Part shown: positions 7,084 to 15,232 of the stretch, piece after piece | Layout of the letters: every line of letters starts with the position of its first letter | How positions within the stretch are numbered: the stretch's first letter is position 1 | From: Nitrospirota bacterium | GTDB lineage: Bacteria; Nitrospirota_A; Leptospirillia; Leptospirillales; Leptospirillaceae | Assembly (NCBI GenBank): GCA_021838765.1 | Contig: JAKCCY010000014.1 | Coordinates: forward strand, 1 to 38,707 | DNA length: 38,707 nucleotides | Reading direction: 5' to 3' | The notes under the pieces: model-generated | What the model was told of the DNA's origin: nothing | The model's input: only the letters and a program-made list of their open reading frames with translations | The model's database searches: none | Program-made: the position numbers and the translations under genes

Positions 7084-8070
7084 ATGGGAAGTCGGGTGTT
7101 TTTGGGTGTTCTCATGTGTGTTCTGGCGGTCACCTCGTGGGGAGCAATGTTTCCGGTGATGGAACATGCTTTGAAATTTATGGACCCGTTCTATTTGACT
7201 GCGATCCGGTACGGGATCGCCTCCATTCTGTTCTTGGCAATCCTTTTCGTGTTCGAGGGGCGTCAGGCGTTCAGCCTGGAAGGGCGGGGGATCTCTCTGT
7301 GGGTCTATGGAACACTGGGTTTCGCAGGCTTCGGTTTCCTGGTCTTTTGGGGACAGCAGAAAATTTCTGGACATGATGGAGTCGTCGTTGCGGCTGTTAT
7401 TGTGGCCACATTGCCGCTTCTGGCTGCTTTCGTGACATGGTTCGCCTCGGGAAAGAAGCCGGCGTCCTATACCATGTTGTCTCTCGTTCTTGCCTTGACC
7501 GGTGTTCTTCTTGTGGTCACAAAAGGTAACCTGAGCCTGCTCAAATCGATGGGATCCCGCATTGCCGAGGAAGCGATCATATTGGCCGGCGCTTTTTGCT
7601 GGGTCATCTATACTTGGGGTGGAAACCAGTTTTCCGGATGGTCGCCTCTCAGATATACTGCGCTCTCCTGCGTTTTTGGAAGTCTTTCCATCGACGGGAT
7701 CGTGTGGGTCGGAACGATGGCTGGCTGGCTTCGTCTCCCGAACTGGGGACAGCTTCATGAGGTGACATGGGATCTTGGTTATATGATCTTGCTGGCTGGA
7801 ATATTGGGAGTTTTTGCATGGAATGCGGGGAACCGCCTGTTGGGGACAGTGAACGGGGTCCTCTTTATCAACCTCACGCCGGTGACCGCGCTCGGCATTT
7901 CAGCCATGAAGGGTGAACCAGTGATCTCTGGAGAAGTTTGGGGCTCTCTTCTGGTGATTTTCGCCCTGATTTTTAACAATCTGTGTCAGCGCCCGGTGGT
8001 AAGGTCTTTTTTTCTCAGACGGGCGGAATCGGGTCTGAAAGGAAGAGAAAATGCGGGGTGTGATCAGTGA
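7084..8070 (+). CDS. EamA/DMT-superfamily permease
   Basis: This 328-residue integral membrane protein has about ten hydrophobic helices in two EamA repeats. The first half contains SWGAMFPVMEHALKFMDPFY and AIRYGIASILF, and the second half contains AGAFCWVIYTWGGNQFSGWS, ILGVFAWNAGNRLLG and NLTPVTALGISAM. Members export small metabolites such as amino acids or nucleobases; the substrate cannot be read from sequence. GGGAGGA lies 6 nt before the ATG. It is divergent from the LysR gene, which probably controls it. The C-terminal tail after the last helix is short and charged. Confidence 0.9.
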   Translation: MGSRVFLGVLMCVLAVTSWGAMFPVMEHALKFMDPFYLTAIRYGIASILFLAILFVFEGRQAFSLEGRGISLWVYGTLGFAGFGFLVFWGQQKISGHDGVVVAAVIVATLPLLAAFVTWFASGKKPASYTMLSLVLALTGVLLVVTKGNLSLLKSMGSRIAEEAIILAGAFCWVIYTWGGNQFSGWSPLRYTALSCVFGSLSIDGIVWVGTMAGWLRLPNWGQLHEVTWDLGYMILLAGILGVFAWNAGNRLLGTVNGVLFINLTPVTALGISAMKGEPVISGEVWGSLLVIFALIFNNLCQRPVVRSFFLRRAESGLKGRENAGCDQ

Positions 8071-8148
8071 AAGCCCTGACCCCATAGGAAATCAGGAGAT
8101 TATGATGTCGAGGTAGAAGTCACGATAGATTGATTCACAGGTAAAGAA

Positions 8149-8637
8149 TCACAAGAGGAAAGTGTGGGTATAGCGGGTGACGACATCCACAAGACCCTTT
8201 CCGGAATCGGCCGACAGGGCTAAGCTTTCGGCCGTCTTTTGAATCAGAACTAGCGCCTTTTCCAGTTCACGGGCATTGTCTTCGAATCTCGTCTGATTCA
8301 GGGTGTATCCCCGTAGAAGATGTTGTCTGAGAATTCCGCTGGCCCACTGGCGAAACTGCACCCCTTCACGGGACTTGACCCGATAGCCAACAGAGATAAT
8401 GCCATCAAGGTTGTAGAACCTGACTGGCTTATCCGAACCAGCAATGTGCAAAATTTGCACATTGCATTTTTCATCCAGTTCCCGTTCATTGAAAAGATTG
8501 CGCAGGTGCTTTGTAATCACCGATTGTTCACGGCCAAATAACTCTGAGATCTGGTCCTGAGTCAGCCATACAGTATCATTTGAGACCGTGACCTCGATGG
8601 AGCCCCGATCCGTCCGGTAAATGACGACATCCTTCAT
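8149..8637 (-). pseudogene. RhuM-family protein, C-terminally truncated
   Basis: The 162 residues match the N-terminal half of RhuM-type proteins: VVIYRTDRGSIEVTVSNDTV, LTQDQISELFGREQSVITKH, VQILHIAGSDKPVRFYNLD, and FRQWASGILRQHLLRGYTLN. Full members have roughly 330 residues and continue after RYTHTFLL with a Fic-like C-terminal part that is absent here. The start overlaps the hsdM stop as ATGA. RhuM genes are common passengers inside type I restriction loci, which fits the remnant hsdM upstream. Confidence 0.8.
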
Positions 8638-8972
8638 TCCGTAACCTCTCCAAGCAACTCGGCAATTTTTTTCTCGACCTGCTTGAGTTCCGTATCGATC
8701 TCTTCCAGTTTGCGGGGCGTAACGTATTTGTAGAAGAAGCGGTTGAAGTTGATCTCGTAGTCGACCCGGCCGATCTCCTTGTCCTTATGTTCAAGATAAT
8801 CTCGAACCTTCGTCCGCATCGGCTCAAGAACACATTCGAGCCGTCTCGGGAGGGCAAACGGGAGGATGATCTTTTCGAAGTCGGTGTGCTTGAAGTCACC
8901 CCGGAGATCTTCGGCGTTTTTCCAGATGAAGTCCGCAAGTGTTGTCGCCCGTCCATTCCCGTTTTCCGCCAT
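8634..8972 (-). pseudogene. hsdM: Type I DNA methyltransferase HsdM with a large internal deletion
   Basis: The start is the ATG at 8972 because GGAGGTGAC directly precedes it. Residues 1 to about 60 match the HsdM N-terminal domain (LADFIWKNAEDLRGDFKHTD, ILPFALPRRLECVLEP). From about residue 65 the sequence jumps to the very C-terminus of HsdM (VDYEINFNRFFYKYVTPRKL, EEIDTELKQVEKKIAELL). The roughly 350 residues with the SAM-binding and NPPF catalytic motifs are gone, yet the frame is preserved, giving a 112-residue product. Methylation activity is impossible. No hsdS or hsdR is seen nearby. Confidence 0.85.
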
Positions 8973-8999
8973 GTCACCTCCAAGCATATTTTTTACACG

Positions 9000-9668
9000 A
9001 CCCAGAATATCAGATGAAGGGGTATGTCAACCATATCTTGATCTTGCATAAAACGATTGTTTACAAACTTGCAGATTGGAGGGTTTCAACCACAAATTGC
9101 ACATAGCCAGAGGAGGATCATGAGTAATCAGGTAGTTTTTTGAGCAGAGTTCTCGGTTTTTTTCGTGAGGGGTCGTTCTAAATTTGTGCTAGTTTGCCGA
9201 CAGGAACCGGGATCCATATGGAAAGTATCGGTATAGTGCAAGATTGGAAAATGGCTCAAAATAAAGAAATCGTGGAAAATCGGGATAGGTTTGTTGTGTG
9301 GGTTGTGCCCTTTTAAGGCGAGTGTGCTGGGATCGAAACCCAGGCGGCTCACCACACAACCCTCAATTATGAGTCTCTCTTCCCTATTCCACTCAAAAAA
9401 GACGGCAAAATCACAACAACCTGGATCCTCTTCCCTTTTCATAACATCCCAATTCCTCACAACAGAAAACAGATCCCGTCGTTCTCCTCTCTCAATTTGA
9501 TCTGTACCTATTCGTTTTCCAGTATGGGCAACAAAAGACACGCAACCCAATCCCGCCATCCCCTATGTGTGATAACGAACAGAAAGCCCCGGAAAAAGAC
9601 TGTAATCTCGATCCGAGCTTACCATTTGGCTCAAACTAGGCCCATCACATCCCATAAAGGAGTTTCCC
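9000..9668. other. Intergenic region with a leader remnant and one structured element
   Basis: No convincing gene is present. GAGGAGGATC before an ATG at 9120 is a good ribosome binding site, but the frame stops after seven codons, so it is probably the scar of a deleted gene. A reverse frame spanning 9128-9559 has an unlikely composition and is not accepted. A possible three-way folding element lies at 9293-9360. Confidence 0.5.
9293..9360. repeat. Inverted repeat enclosing a smaller hairpin (cloverleaf-like)
   Basis: GTTGTGTGG (9293-9301) pairs perfectly with CCACACAAC (9352-9360). Inside, CTGGG and CCCAG pair around a seven-base loop, and GCC/GGC form a further short arm. The shape is reminiscent of a tRNA, but conserved D-loop and T-loop bases are absent, so it is not called a tRNA. 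Confidence 0.4.
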
Positions 9669-9911
9669 ATGATGACTGAAACATTAAAAGACAAATCAAA
9701 AATGAAACCGCAAGAACACCACAAGGAAGCGGCTCAACATCATGAAGAAGCGGCAAAGCATCACAAGGAAGCCAGCAAGATGTATGAAGCAGGTGACCAC
9801 AAGACTGCTGCACACCATGCTCACTCTGCGACAGGGCATGCCAGTTCTGCCGAAGAGCATCAAAATGAAGCCAGCAGAAAACACGCGTCCCTGTTTGGTG
9901 ACAAAAAGTAA
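9669..9911 (+). CDS. Small histidine-rich helical protein, unknown function
   Basis: This 80-residue protein starts at an ATG; AAAGGAG lies about 8 nt before the ATG at 9669, and a second ATG follows directly. It has about a dozen histidines, mostly as HH pairs in a repeat of the form E-A-A-x-H-H-[KE]-E-A (residues 16-45), then HHAHSATGHASSAEEHQNEA. The charge alternates and cysteine is absent; there is no signal peptide. An amphipathic helix lined with histidines suggests metal or proton binding. Similar small H-rich proteins occur in proteobacteria and acidophiles without known role. It converges with the pel operon end. Confidence 0.65.
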   Translation: MMTETLKDKSKMKPQEHHKEAAQHHEEAAKHHKEASKMYEAGDHKTAAHHAHSATGHASSAEEHQNEASRKHASLFGDKK

Positions 9912-9934
9912 CAGACTCCATACCGCAGGACCAT

Positions 9935-9970
9935 GGTCCAAACCATTGGATCACACCGATGGTTTGGACC
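9935..9970. terminator. Strong hairpin between convergent genes
   Basis: GGTCCAAACCAT at 9935-9946 pairs perfectly with ATGGTTTGGACC at 9959-9970. The stem extends inward by three more pairs to leave a six-base loop. There is no T run on either side, so intrinsic termination would be weak. The position between the H-rich gene and the pel operon 3' end suggests a bidirectional terminator or RNA stabiliser. Confidence 0.5.
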
Positions 9971-10030
9971 CATTGGACAATAGCATCAGGTTCAAACAAG
10001 TTTGACTTTTTTCCACTGGCGACAGGGAAT

Positions 10031-12208
10031 TCAATCCGATCCTGAGCGTCCAACAGAGAGAGAATATCTGACCGCATTTTCAATATGGGCGACAGATAGC
10101 ATTCCCCCCTTATCAGACATCAAAAAAACAGTGTTTTTTCTATTGCCTATTCGGGATTGACGCGACAATCGGTAGGGAGTCGATGGATAAAGTCCCTTCC
10201 AGACAACCTTGTCATTGGCGACCCATCCATTATAGGAAAAAGAAAAGATCTTCCGGGAAATCGGTCCATGCAATCGAACATATCCGGTCGATTTTGATAA
10301 CCACGGTCCCAAGGGAGGCTTTTTCAATAGCTTTATGGTTGCCTTTCTTTGATCCGGTGCAAGATATACATAGAGGCAGCCCATCCTGTGACGAAATCCG
10401 ATCACACCGGATGAAATCTCCGGATAAAGCTGGTCAGCATGGTCAAAGCGAACGGTCGTATCCTTTCCATAATCCTCGATGACCCAACCATTCCCTTCTC
10501 CAGCACCCTCCTTTTGAATATGTGCACTGATATATCCCTGTTCCACCTTTACAAAACCAGAGGCAAACATCGGAGCAATATTCTGGGTAGACACCCAGGA
10601 CAACACTTGCTTCAAGGCATTCAGGGAAGACTCCCTCTCCCCTGCATAAAAGTGAAAATAGACGTCGATCGGATCCACTCTCCTTGGTCGATCGGTCCGC
10701 TCAAAGGTCTTGATAACATTCAGATAACCGAAATATGGACCTTTCCAGTCATTTGTCAAAATATAGTCATTCACATCACTATTGTAATATTGGGTATATC
10801 CATCAACTCTTCTAAAGTAAGGAAAAACAAAAGTATAGGATGGAGCATTATTATCAAATCGGGTATCCGATCCGTTGATATTCAAAACGGAAGTTGTTGC
10901 AAGCTGAGCAAGAGCTGCCCGCCCTGGTCTTGTGTCCCCACTCCATTGCAATAGCATGACTTTCTTGCCCGGAGGCAAAAGATTTTGATTGATCCAGTCG
11001 ATTGACCCGTTTATCTCCATCCTGAAATTCAATTTGTAATGAGGAATCTCAATATGGACCGGTCCCTCATCTTTTTGCTTTTCTGTCGGCTCCCAATAGA
11101 AAGGATGTGAAAATGTATGGGAAGCGGCCTCTACATTGGGTAATGCAAAAATTTTTCGTGCCCAGAAAACTCGGTTCATTGATCCCTGGTAGTGCGGGTC
11201 AATCTGACTTGTGATAACAGATACGCTAAAGGGAAGATCAAACTTCTGGAACACTTTCTGATAAAGAACTTCAGCAGACATCCTCCGGCGTTCATAGAGG
11301 GAGAGGGTATCAAAAGCATCTCCATCAACCTGACTATAAAAGATACGCATCCCGTTAAGGGTCGTCAGGTCCATTCGGGGAGTCTTTCTGACAGCCAGCA
11401 CTGTTTCAAGAAAACGAAAAGGATCTACGAACCATAGAGTATGGGTGTTATCAAGGATGGGCCACCGAATCATGAACGGATCAAAGACCATCCCACCCCA
11501 GCTTCCCGAAATAGCGTAAACACTTTGAAGGCCTTGGTTTCTGGGAAGAGTACTTTTTACGCTTAAAAATACCTGATTTTTGGATGATATGTTGACTAAA
11601 GGCCTAAACTCGGAGGGAAACTTCGGAAGAGGGTATTCGAATCCTTCCATTTTTGAATCTTTCGCAACATAATCGAGCCCGAAAGAGTTTGTATCCCAAT
11701 CTCCAGCTATTTTAAGCCCCATCCGCGAAAGAGCCTTCTCCCTCGATTGCCTGACATCACTTCTGTTCACTTGATCCGGGGGATCTTCAGGAAAGGATTC
11801 CAGAAAGATCACTTTGATCTGTCTCTCCAAAAGAGCGTTTATGAAAGTCCATAAAGCCAGTGGATGAGGAACGGGATTGTCATCAAACTGAAAGAAAACA
11901 GCCCTGGTCCTATCAAGCTCCTTGAGATGCGGGAACCCATCACGCATATTGCGGTATCGTGCTTTCAACCCAAGGTCATTCAAGGGAAAATCCCAATATT
12001 TCCGAAAATTGTTTTCATCCTTTGTTTCACGATATCGACCGTAATAGATCACAAGAACGGACCGCTCAAAAGACGTTTTTGGAGCAGGGTGTGATTCGGT
12101 CTTGTTCCCAGGCAATCCGTTTTCAAGAGAATCTCCCGATACGTTCGGCCTTAAGGCAGGACAGAACATCAATGTCAGAATCAATACCCAAAAAGGCAAT
12201 TTTCTCAT
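10031..12208 (-). CDS. pelA: PelA deacetylase-domain protein (lacks the hydrolase domain)
   Basis: This 725-residue protein has an N-terminal signal peptide (RKLPFWVLILTLMFCPAL) and is predicted periplasmic. It matches PelA downstream of its hydrolase module: a reductase-like region (about 50-270), then a CE4-like polysaccharide deacetylase with YSQVDGDAF (D295, D297) and ASHTFSHPF (H364, H368). These correspond to the metal and catalytic residues of Pseudomonas PelA (D528, D530, H600, H604). A beta-rich C-terminal region follows. The enzyme should remove acetyl groups from the Pel GalNAc/GlcNAc polymer in the periplasm. The GH114-like hydrolase half of PelA is absent here and encoded at 18138-19022. 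It is the last gene of the operon, 49 nt after pelG. Confidence 0.9.
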   Translation of the reverse strand: MRKLPFWVLILTLMFCPALRPNVSGDSLENGLPGNKTESHPAPKTSFERSVLVIYYGRYRETKDENNFRKYWDFPLNDLGLKARYRNMRDGFPHLKELDRTRAVFFQFDDNPVPHPLALWTFINALLERQIKVIFLESFPEDPPDQVNRSDVRQSREKALSRMGLKIAGDWDTNSFGLDYVAKDSKMEGFEYPLPKFPSEFRPLVNISSKNQVFLSVKSTLPRNQGLQSVYAISGSWGGMVFDPFMIRWPILDNTHTLWFVDPFRFLETVLAVRKTPRMDLTTLNGMRIFYSQVDGDAFDTLSLYERRRMSAEVLYQKVFQKFDLPFSVSVITSQIDPHYQGSMNRVFWARKIFALPNVEAASHTFSHPFYWEPTEKQKDEGPVHIEIPHYKLNFRMEINGSIDWINQNLLPPGKKVMLLQWSGDTRPGRAALAQLATTSVLNINGSDTRFDNNAPSYTFVFPYFRRVDGYTQYYNSDVNDYILTNDWKGPYFGYLNVIKTFERTDRPRRVDPIDVYFHFYAGERESSLNALKQVLSWVSTQNIAPMFASGFVKVEQGYISAHIQKEGAGEGNGWVIEDYGKDTTVRFDHADQLYPEISSGVIGFRHRMGCLYVYLAPDQRKATIKLLKKPPLGPWLSKSTGYVRLHGPISRKIFSFSYNGWVANDKVVWKGLYPSTPYRLSRQSRIGNRKNTVFLMSDKGGMLSVAHIENAVRYSLSVGRSGSD

Positions 12209-12257
12209 ATCAGCAAAGCCCTATCAGGTTGTCAGGCAATAGGTTGGCGCGTTTCAT

Positions 12258-13712
12258 TCACCCAACCTTCGGTGGAATAGCAGATAACGATGGAGCGAGT
12301 AAGGGTGAAGTCCCTTCCGATGACGATTCCTCGACAGGCAAATAATCCGGTGGCTGCATAAAAACCGTAAATTCAAAGTCATTGACTCCCTGATCGAGGA
12401 GAAGATATCCATATACGGCAGAAAAAAGACATGCGCTGAGATAGCCGAATCCTTCGAAGCGAGGGCTGAGAAAGATAGCCAAACTGGTCAGGGATCCATT
12501 TAAAAGAAAAAGAACCCAGGCCAGACGAGCCACTTTTTTTTGCTGATTGAAATAGAGAAGCAAGGTAAATTCCATCGTCAGAACCACCTGGCACAATCCG
12601 CCAAGAGCTCCCATCCGAAATACTGGAAGAGCCATGAGATCCGCATGAAAAAAACGAAGTATTCCCTGGGCGTTTAAAACAACCATAAAAGTGACCGCTC
12701 CCTGGATCTTCAGAATATATCCAAGCCCTCTCCTGATGAAGCGAACCATTTGTTCCTTGGCTTCCAGAATTTCAAAGAATGGACGCTTCCCTTCCAGAAG
12801 AACAAAAACCATTCGATATCGTTCATAAAATCCCGTTTCAAAATAAAAGACAAACATGGCCAACGTCGGAATAACCGTCAGAAGCGCAAAAAACATTCCG
12901 ATATCATATATGTGGTTTATATGAATGAACCCGACTACTTTTTCCGAGCCCGGAGCATACCAGTAAAGAATTTTATCGATCCAGATCCCTAACGTCATCA
13001 CAAATCCAAGCACAGCAAGATTCCATCTTTTTTTCAAGAAACGCAGGAAACTCCTGTTCCAGAAAATCGGTCCCGGAAACTCGACAAAGATCCTGACCGC
13101 CAATAGTGTTACGATCACCCCCTGGCCCATAAGATAGCCAAGAAGGGCGCCGGCAACCCCTCCATAACGTGCACCCAAAAGAGTCCCCAAAACGCTGGCC
13201 AGGGAGCCTGAAAAAAAAGCCATCCCCACCGCACCATAATCGTGAAGCGTGGAAACCAGTGATGTCGTTACCCAGAGAAGCATGAGAACAATCAGAAGAT
13301 TGAAAAAGGAAAGTCTGACCAAAGGCGATAGGTCCAGACAAAAAATCAGAAGCCCTGACAAGGGAATTCCAAACAGAAGTGTTATTCCGGTGACGGTGAT
13401 ATAAATCGAACGGTTATCTGAAAATTTCATCTCAAAAAATCGGTCTGCGATGAAACGTGTCGATGGAAGCTGGATCAATGCAACCAAAATCAAGGTTGCC
13501 GCAAACGAAAAGGTCACAAGCGATCTGAAGAGAAGATAATCCTGGACGTGGGTAAAGTAGCCCATGCTTGAATAGCTGACAATCAAAAGTCCTGCTGTTG
13601 TCAGGATCCATGGTCCAGCAGCCACAATCGCCGACAGGATAAATCCTGACACAATGGAAGAAAGATCTTCCCGGTTAGAGAGTTTTCGAAGGGCGAATCC
13701 GATACCCGCCAT
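12258..13712 (-). CDS. pelG: PelG, inner-membrane Pel polysaccharide transporter
   Basis: The 484-residue polytopic protein has about twelve hydrophobic helices and begins with the PelG signature MAGIGFALRKLSNREDLSSI, then AAGPWILTTAGLLI. PelG belongs to the MOP exporter superfamily and, with PelD, PelE and PelF, forms the inner-membrane synthase complex that moves the growing polymer to the periplasm. Its ATG shares one base with the pelF stop (TGATG), so translation is coupled. The length is close to the Pseudomonas protein (456). The C-terminal tail after the last helix, rich in P and S, is slightly longer than usual. Confidence 0.95.
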   Translation of the reverse strand: MAGIGFALRKLSNREDLSSIVSGFILSAIVAAGPWILTTAGLLIVSYSSMGYFTHVQDYLLFRSLVTFSFAATLILVALIQLPSTRFIADRFFEMKFSDNRSIYITVTGITLLFGIPLSGLLIFCLDLSPLVRLSFFNLLIVLMLLWVTTSLVSTLHDYGAVGMAFFSGSLASVLGTLLGARYGGVAGALLGYLMGQGVIVTLLAVRIFVEFPGPIFWNRSFLRFLKKRWNLAVLGFVMTLGIWIDKILYWYAPGSEKVVGFIHINHIYDIGMFFALLTVIPTLAMFVFYFETGFYERYRMVFVLLEGKRPFFEILEAKEQMVRFIRRGLGYILKIQGAVTFMVVLNAQGILRFFHADLMALPVFRMGALGGLCQVVLTMEFTLLLYFNQQKKVARLAWVLFLLNGSLTSLAIFLSPRFEGFGYLSACLFSAVYGYLLLDQGVNDFEFTVFMQPPDYLPVEESSSEGTSPLLAPSLSAIPPKVG

Positions 13713-15232
13713 CAGCCGATCCCCTCTTGATAAAGAGTCCGATAGGCTTCGAAAAGCAGATCTTCCCGGTAAAAACGTTCCATCCTCAAGCGGGCGGCGT
13801 AACCCATTCTCTTTCTAAGGCCATCATCTTTCAAAATCTTGAGCATCGCCAAAGCCGTTTCTTCAGGATTGCCGACCGACGTCACGATCCCGCCAGGACC
13901 AAGCGCGACATCTTCCCGAGTTCGACCATTGATCAATTCATTACAAGCTCCGACTCGGGTTGTTACAGAAGGCACTCCAAAAATGGCACCTTCCATCACC
14001 ACAAGAGGCTGTGCCTCTGAAAGAGATGTCAGGACCAGAAGATCCATCTTCGGAAGATAGTCCTCAACCCGGACCGATCCTGTGAACTGAATCGCATCCC
14101 CCATTTTGAGGATTTCAACGAGATTCTGGCATTCCTTCACATATTCCGGATCCTGGTTCATGGGCCCCATAATCAGAAACTGAACTTCGGGCAACTGGTC
14201 CCTGACAATCCGGCAAGCCTGAATAAACGTTTTAATATCCTTTATGGGCACCACACGACCAATCATAGCAACAGACAATTTTTCACTCTGGGCTTTTTGA
14301 ACTTCTCGAATTTTTGTTTCTGAAAACACCCTGATCCCGTTGGGAATGACCTTCGTTTTCTCGGCAGGAGCTCCATCACGTATTTGTATGCGGCGATTTC
14401 CCTCAAAAAGGGTAATGATATGGTCAGAATAGTGATAGACAATGCGTCCAAGCTGTTCAAAAATACGCATCCAGAATCCCTTGACTGATGTGTTGATTGG
14501 ACGAATTGTCATATCGTCGCGCGCGTTTCCGCTTCCAATCCACTGAGCCAGGGCAATTTCTATCTTTCTCTCCCGTGTATACAGACCATGTTCAGTCAAT
14601 ATCAGTGGTCTTTCGTAAGCCAGTTTGCCCATAACGCCCAAAATTCCGGCGTAACCCGAAGCAAGCGAATGATACAGGCGGGCTTTTGGAACCGGACTTG
14701 CCAAAAGGGAAAAAAGAGGGAGATGAGTTGTTCTCCACATCCAGAAAAAATCGATGAAGGACTCTTGAGAAAATTGTTCTTTATAAAATTTCTGGATCAA
14801 ATTCCACGCCTCTCTCCCTGAAGACAGCGTCGTAAAAAGCTTTGAAGACAACCCCATTCGGTAAAAAATTCCAAAGAGTCTCTCAAACGCTTCTGGCGAA
14901 CCGGAAAGAAGATCCCGATGAAAGCTTTCGATGACTCCAAGAAGTTCATGCTCCTCATTATCATCGAGTGGCTCCTGGGGTTCTTCATTCTCTGATGACC
15001 ACTGCCCCAAAGAGAGGTTGCTCACGCCAATGACATTATTCGGGCGAGGAAACAACCACGGTCCAGGTTCTTTTTCCGCGATCAAGCAATGGAGGTGAAA
15101 GGTAAACTCGGGAAGATTCGTTATAAGCTGATGGGTCCAGGAGGAAACTCCTCCCGTAACATAAGGATAAGTCCCCTCGAGAATCAAACAGATATCGGCA
15201 ATTTGTGGAGTTTTCGAGTCGTTACTATCCAT
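13712..15232 (-). CDS. pelF: PelF, cytosolic GT4 glycosyltransferase
   Basis: The start is taken at ATG 15232, where ATGGATAG overlaps the pelE stop by 8 nt; the longer frame to 15301 runs inside pelE. The 506-residue protein shows PelF landmarks: ADICLILEGTYPYVTGGVSS with the glycine-rich acceptor loop, ILTEHGLYTRERKIE, VIPNGI, SVAMIGRVVPIKDIKTFI, and EAQPLVVME, which fits the GT4 E-x7-E motif, followed by GVPSVTTRVGACNELI. It is predicted to polymerise UDP-activated N-acetylhexosamine into Pel. There are no membrane segments, so it would be recruited to the PelDEG complex. Confidence 0.95.
   Translation of the reverse strand: MDSNDSKTPQIADICLILEGTYPYVTGGVSSWTHQLITNLPEFTFHLHCLIAEKEPGPWLFPRPNNVIGVSNLSLGQWSSENEEPQEPLDDNEEHELLGVIESFHRDLLSGSPEAFERLFGIFYRMGLSSKLFTTLSSGREAWNLIQKFYKEQFSQESFIDFFWMWRTTHLPLFSLLASPVPKARLYHSLASGYAGILGVMGKLAYERPLILTEHGLYTRERKIEIALAQWIGSGNARDDMTIRPINTSVKGFWMRIFEQLGRIVYHYSDHIITLFEGNRRIQIRDGAPAEKTKVIPNGIRVFSETKIREVQKAQSEKLSVAMIGRVVPIKDIKTFIQACRIVRDQLPEVQFLIMGPMNQDPEYVKECQNLVEILKMGDAIQFTGSVRVEDYLPKMDLLVLTSLSEAQPLVVMEGAIFGVPSVTTRVGACNELINGRTREDVALGPGGIVTSVGNPEETALAMLKILKDDGLRKRMGYAARLRMERFYREDLLFEAYRTLYQEGIG

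Noticed and set aside
9293..9360. Possible tRNA gene
   Set aside because: The closing stem is 9 bp rather than 7, and the D-loop GG, the TTC-R-A loop and a CCA-compatible end are missing.
9128..9559. Reverse-strand open frame of 143 codons
   Set aside because: Odd composition, no ribosome binding site, and the segment VVSRLGFDPSTLAL comes from translating the structured inverted-repeat element; similar spurious products are common in databases.
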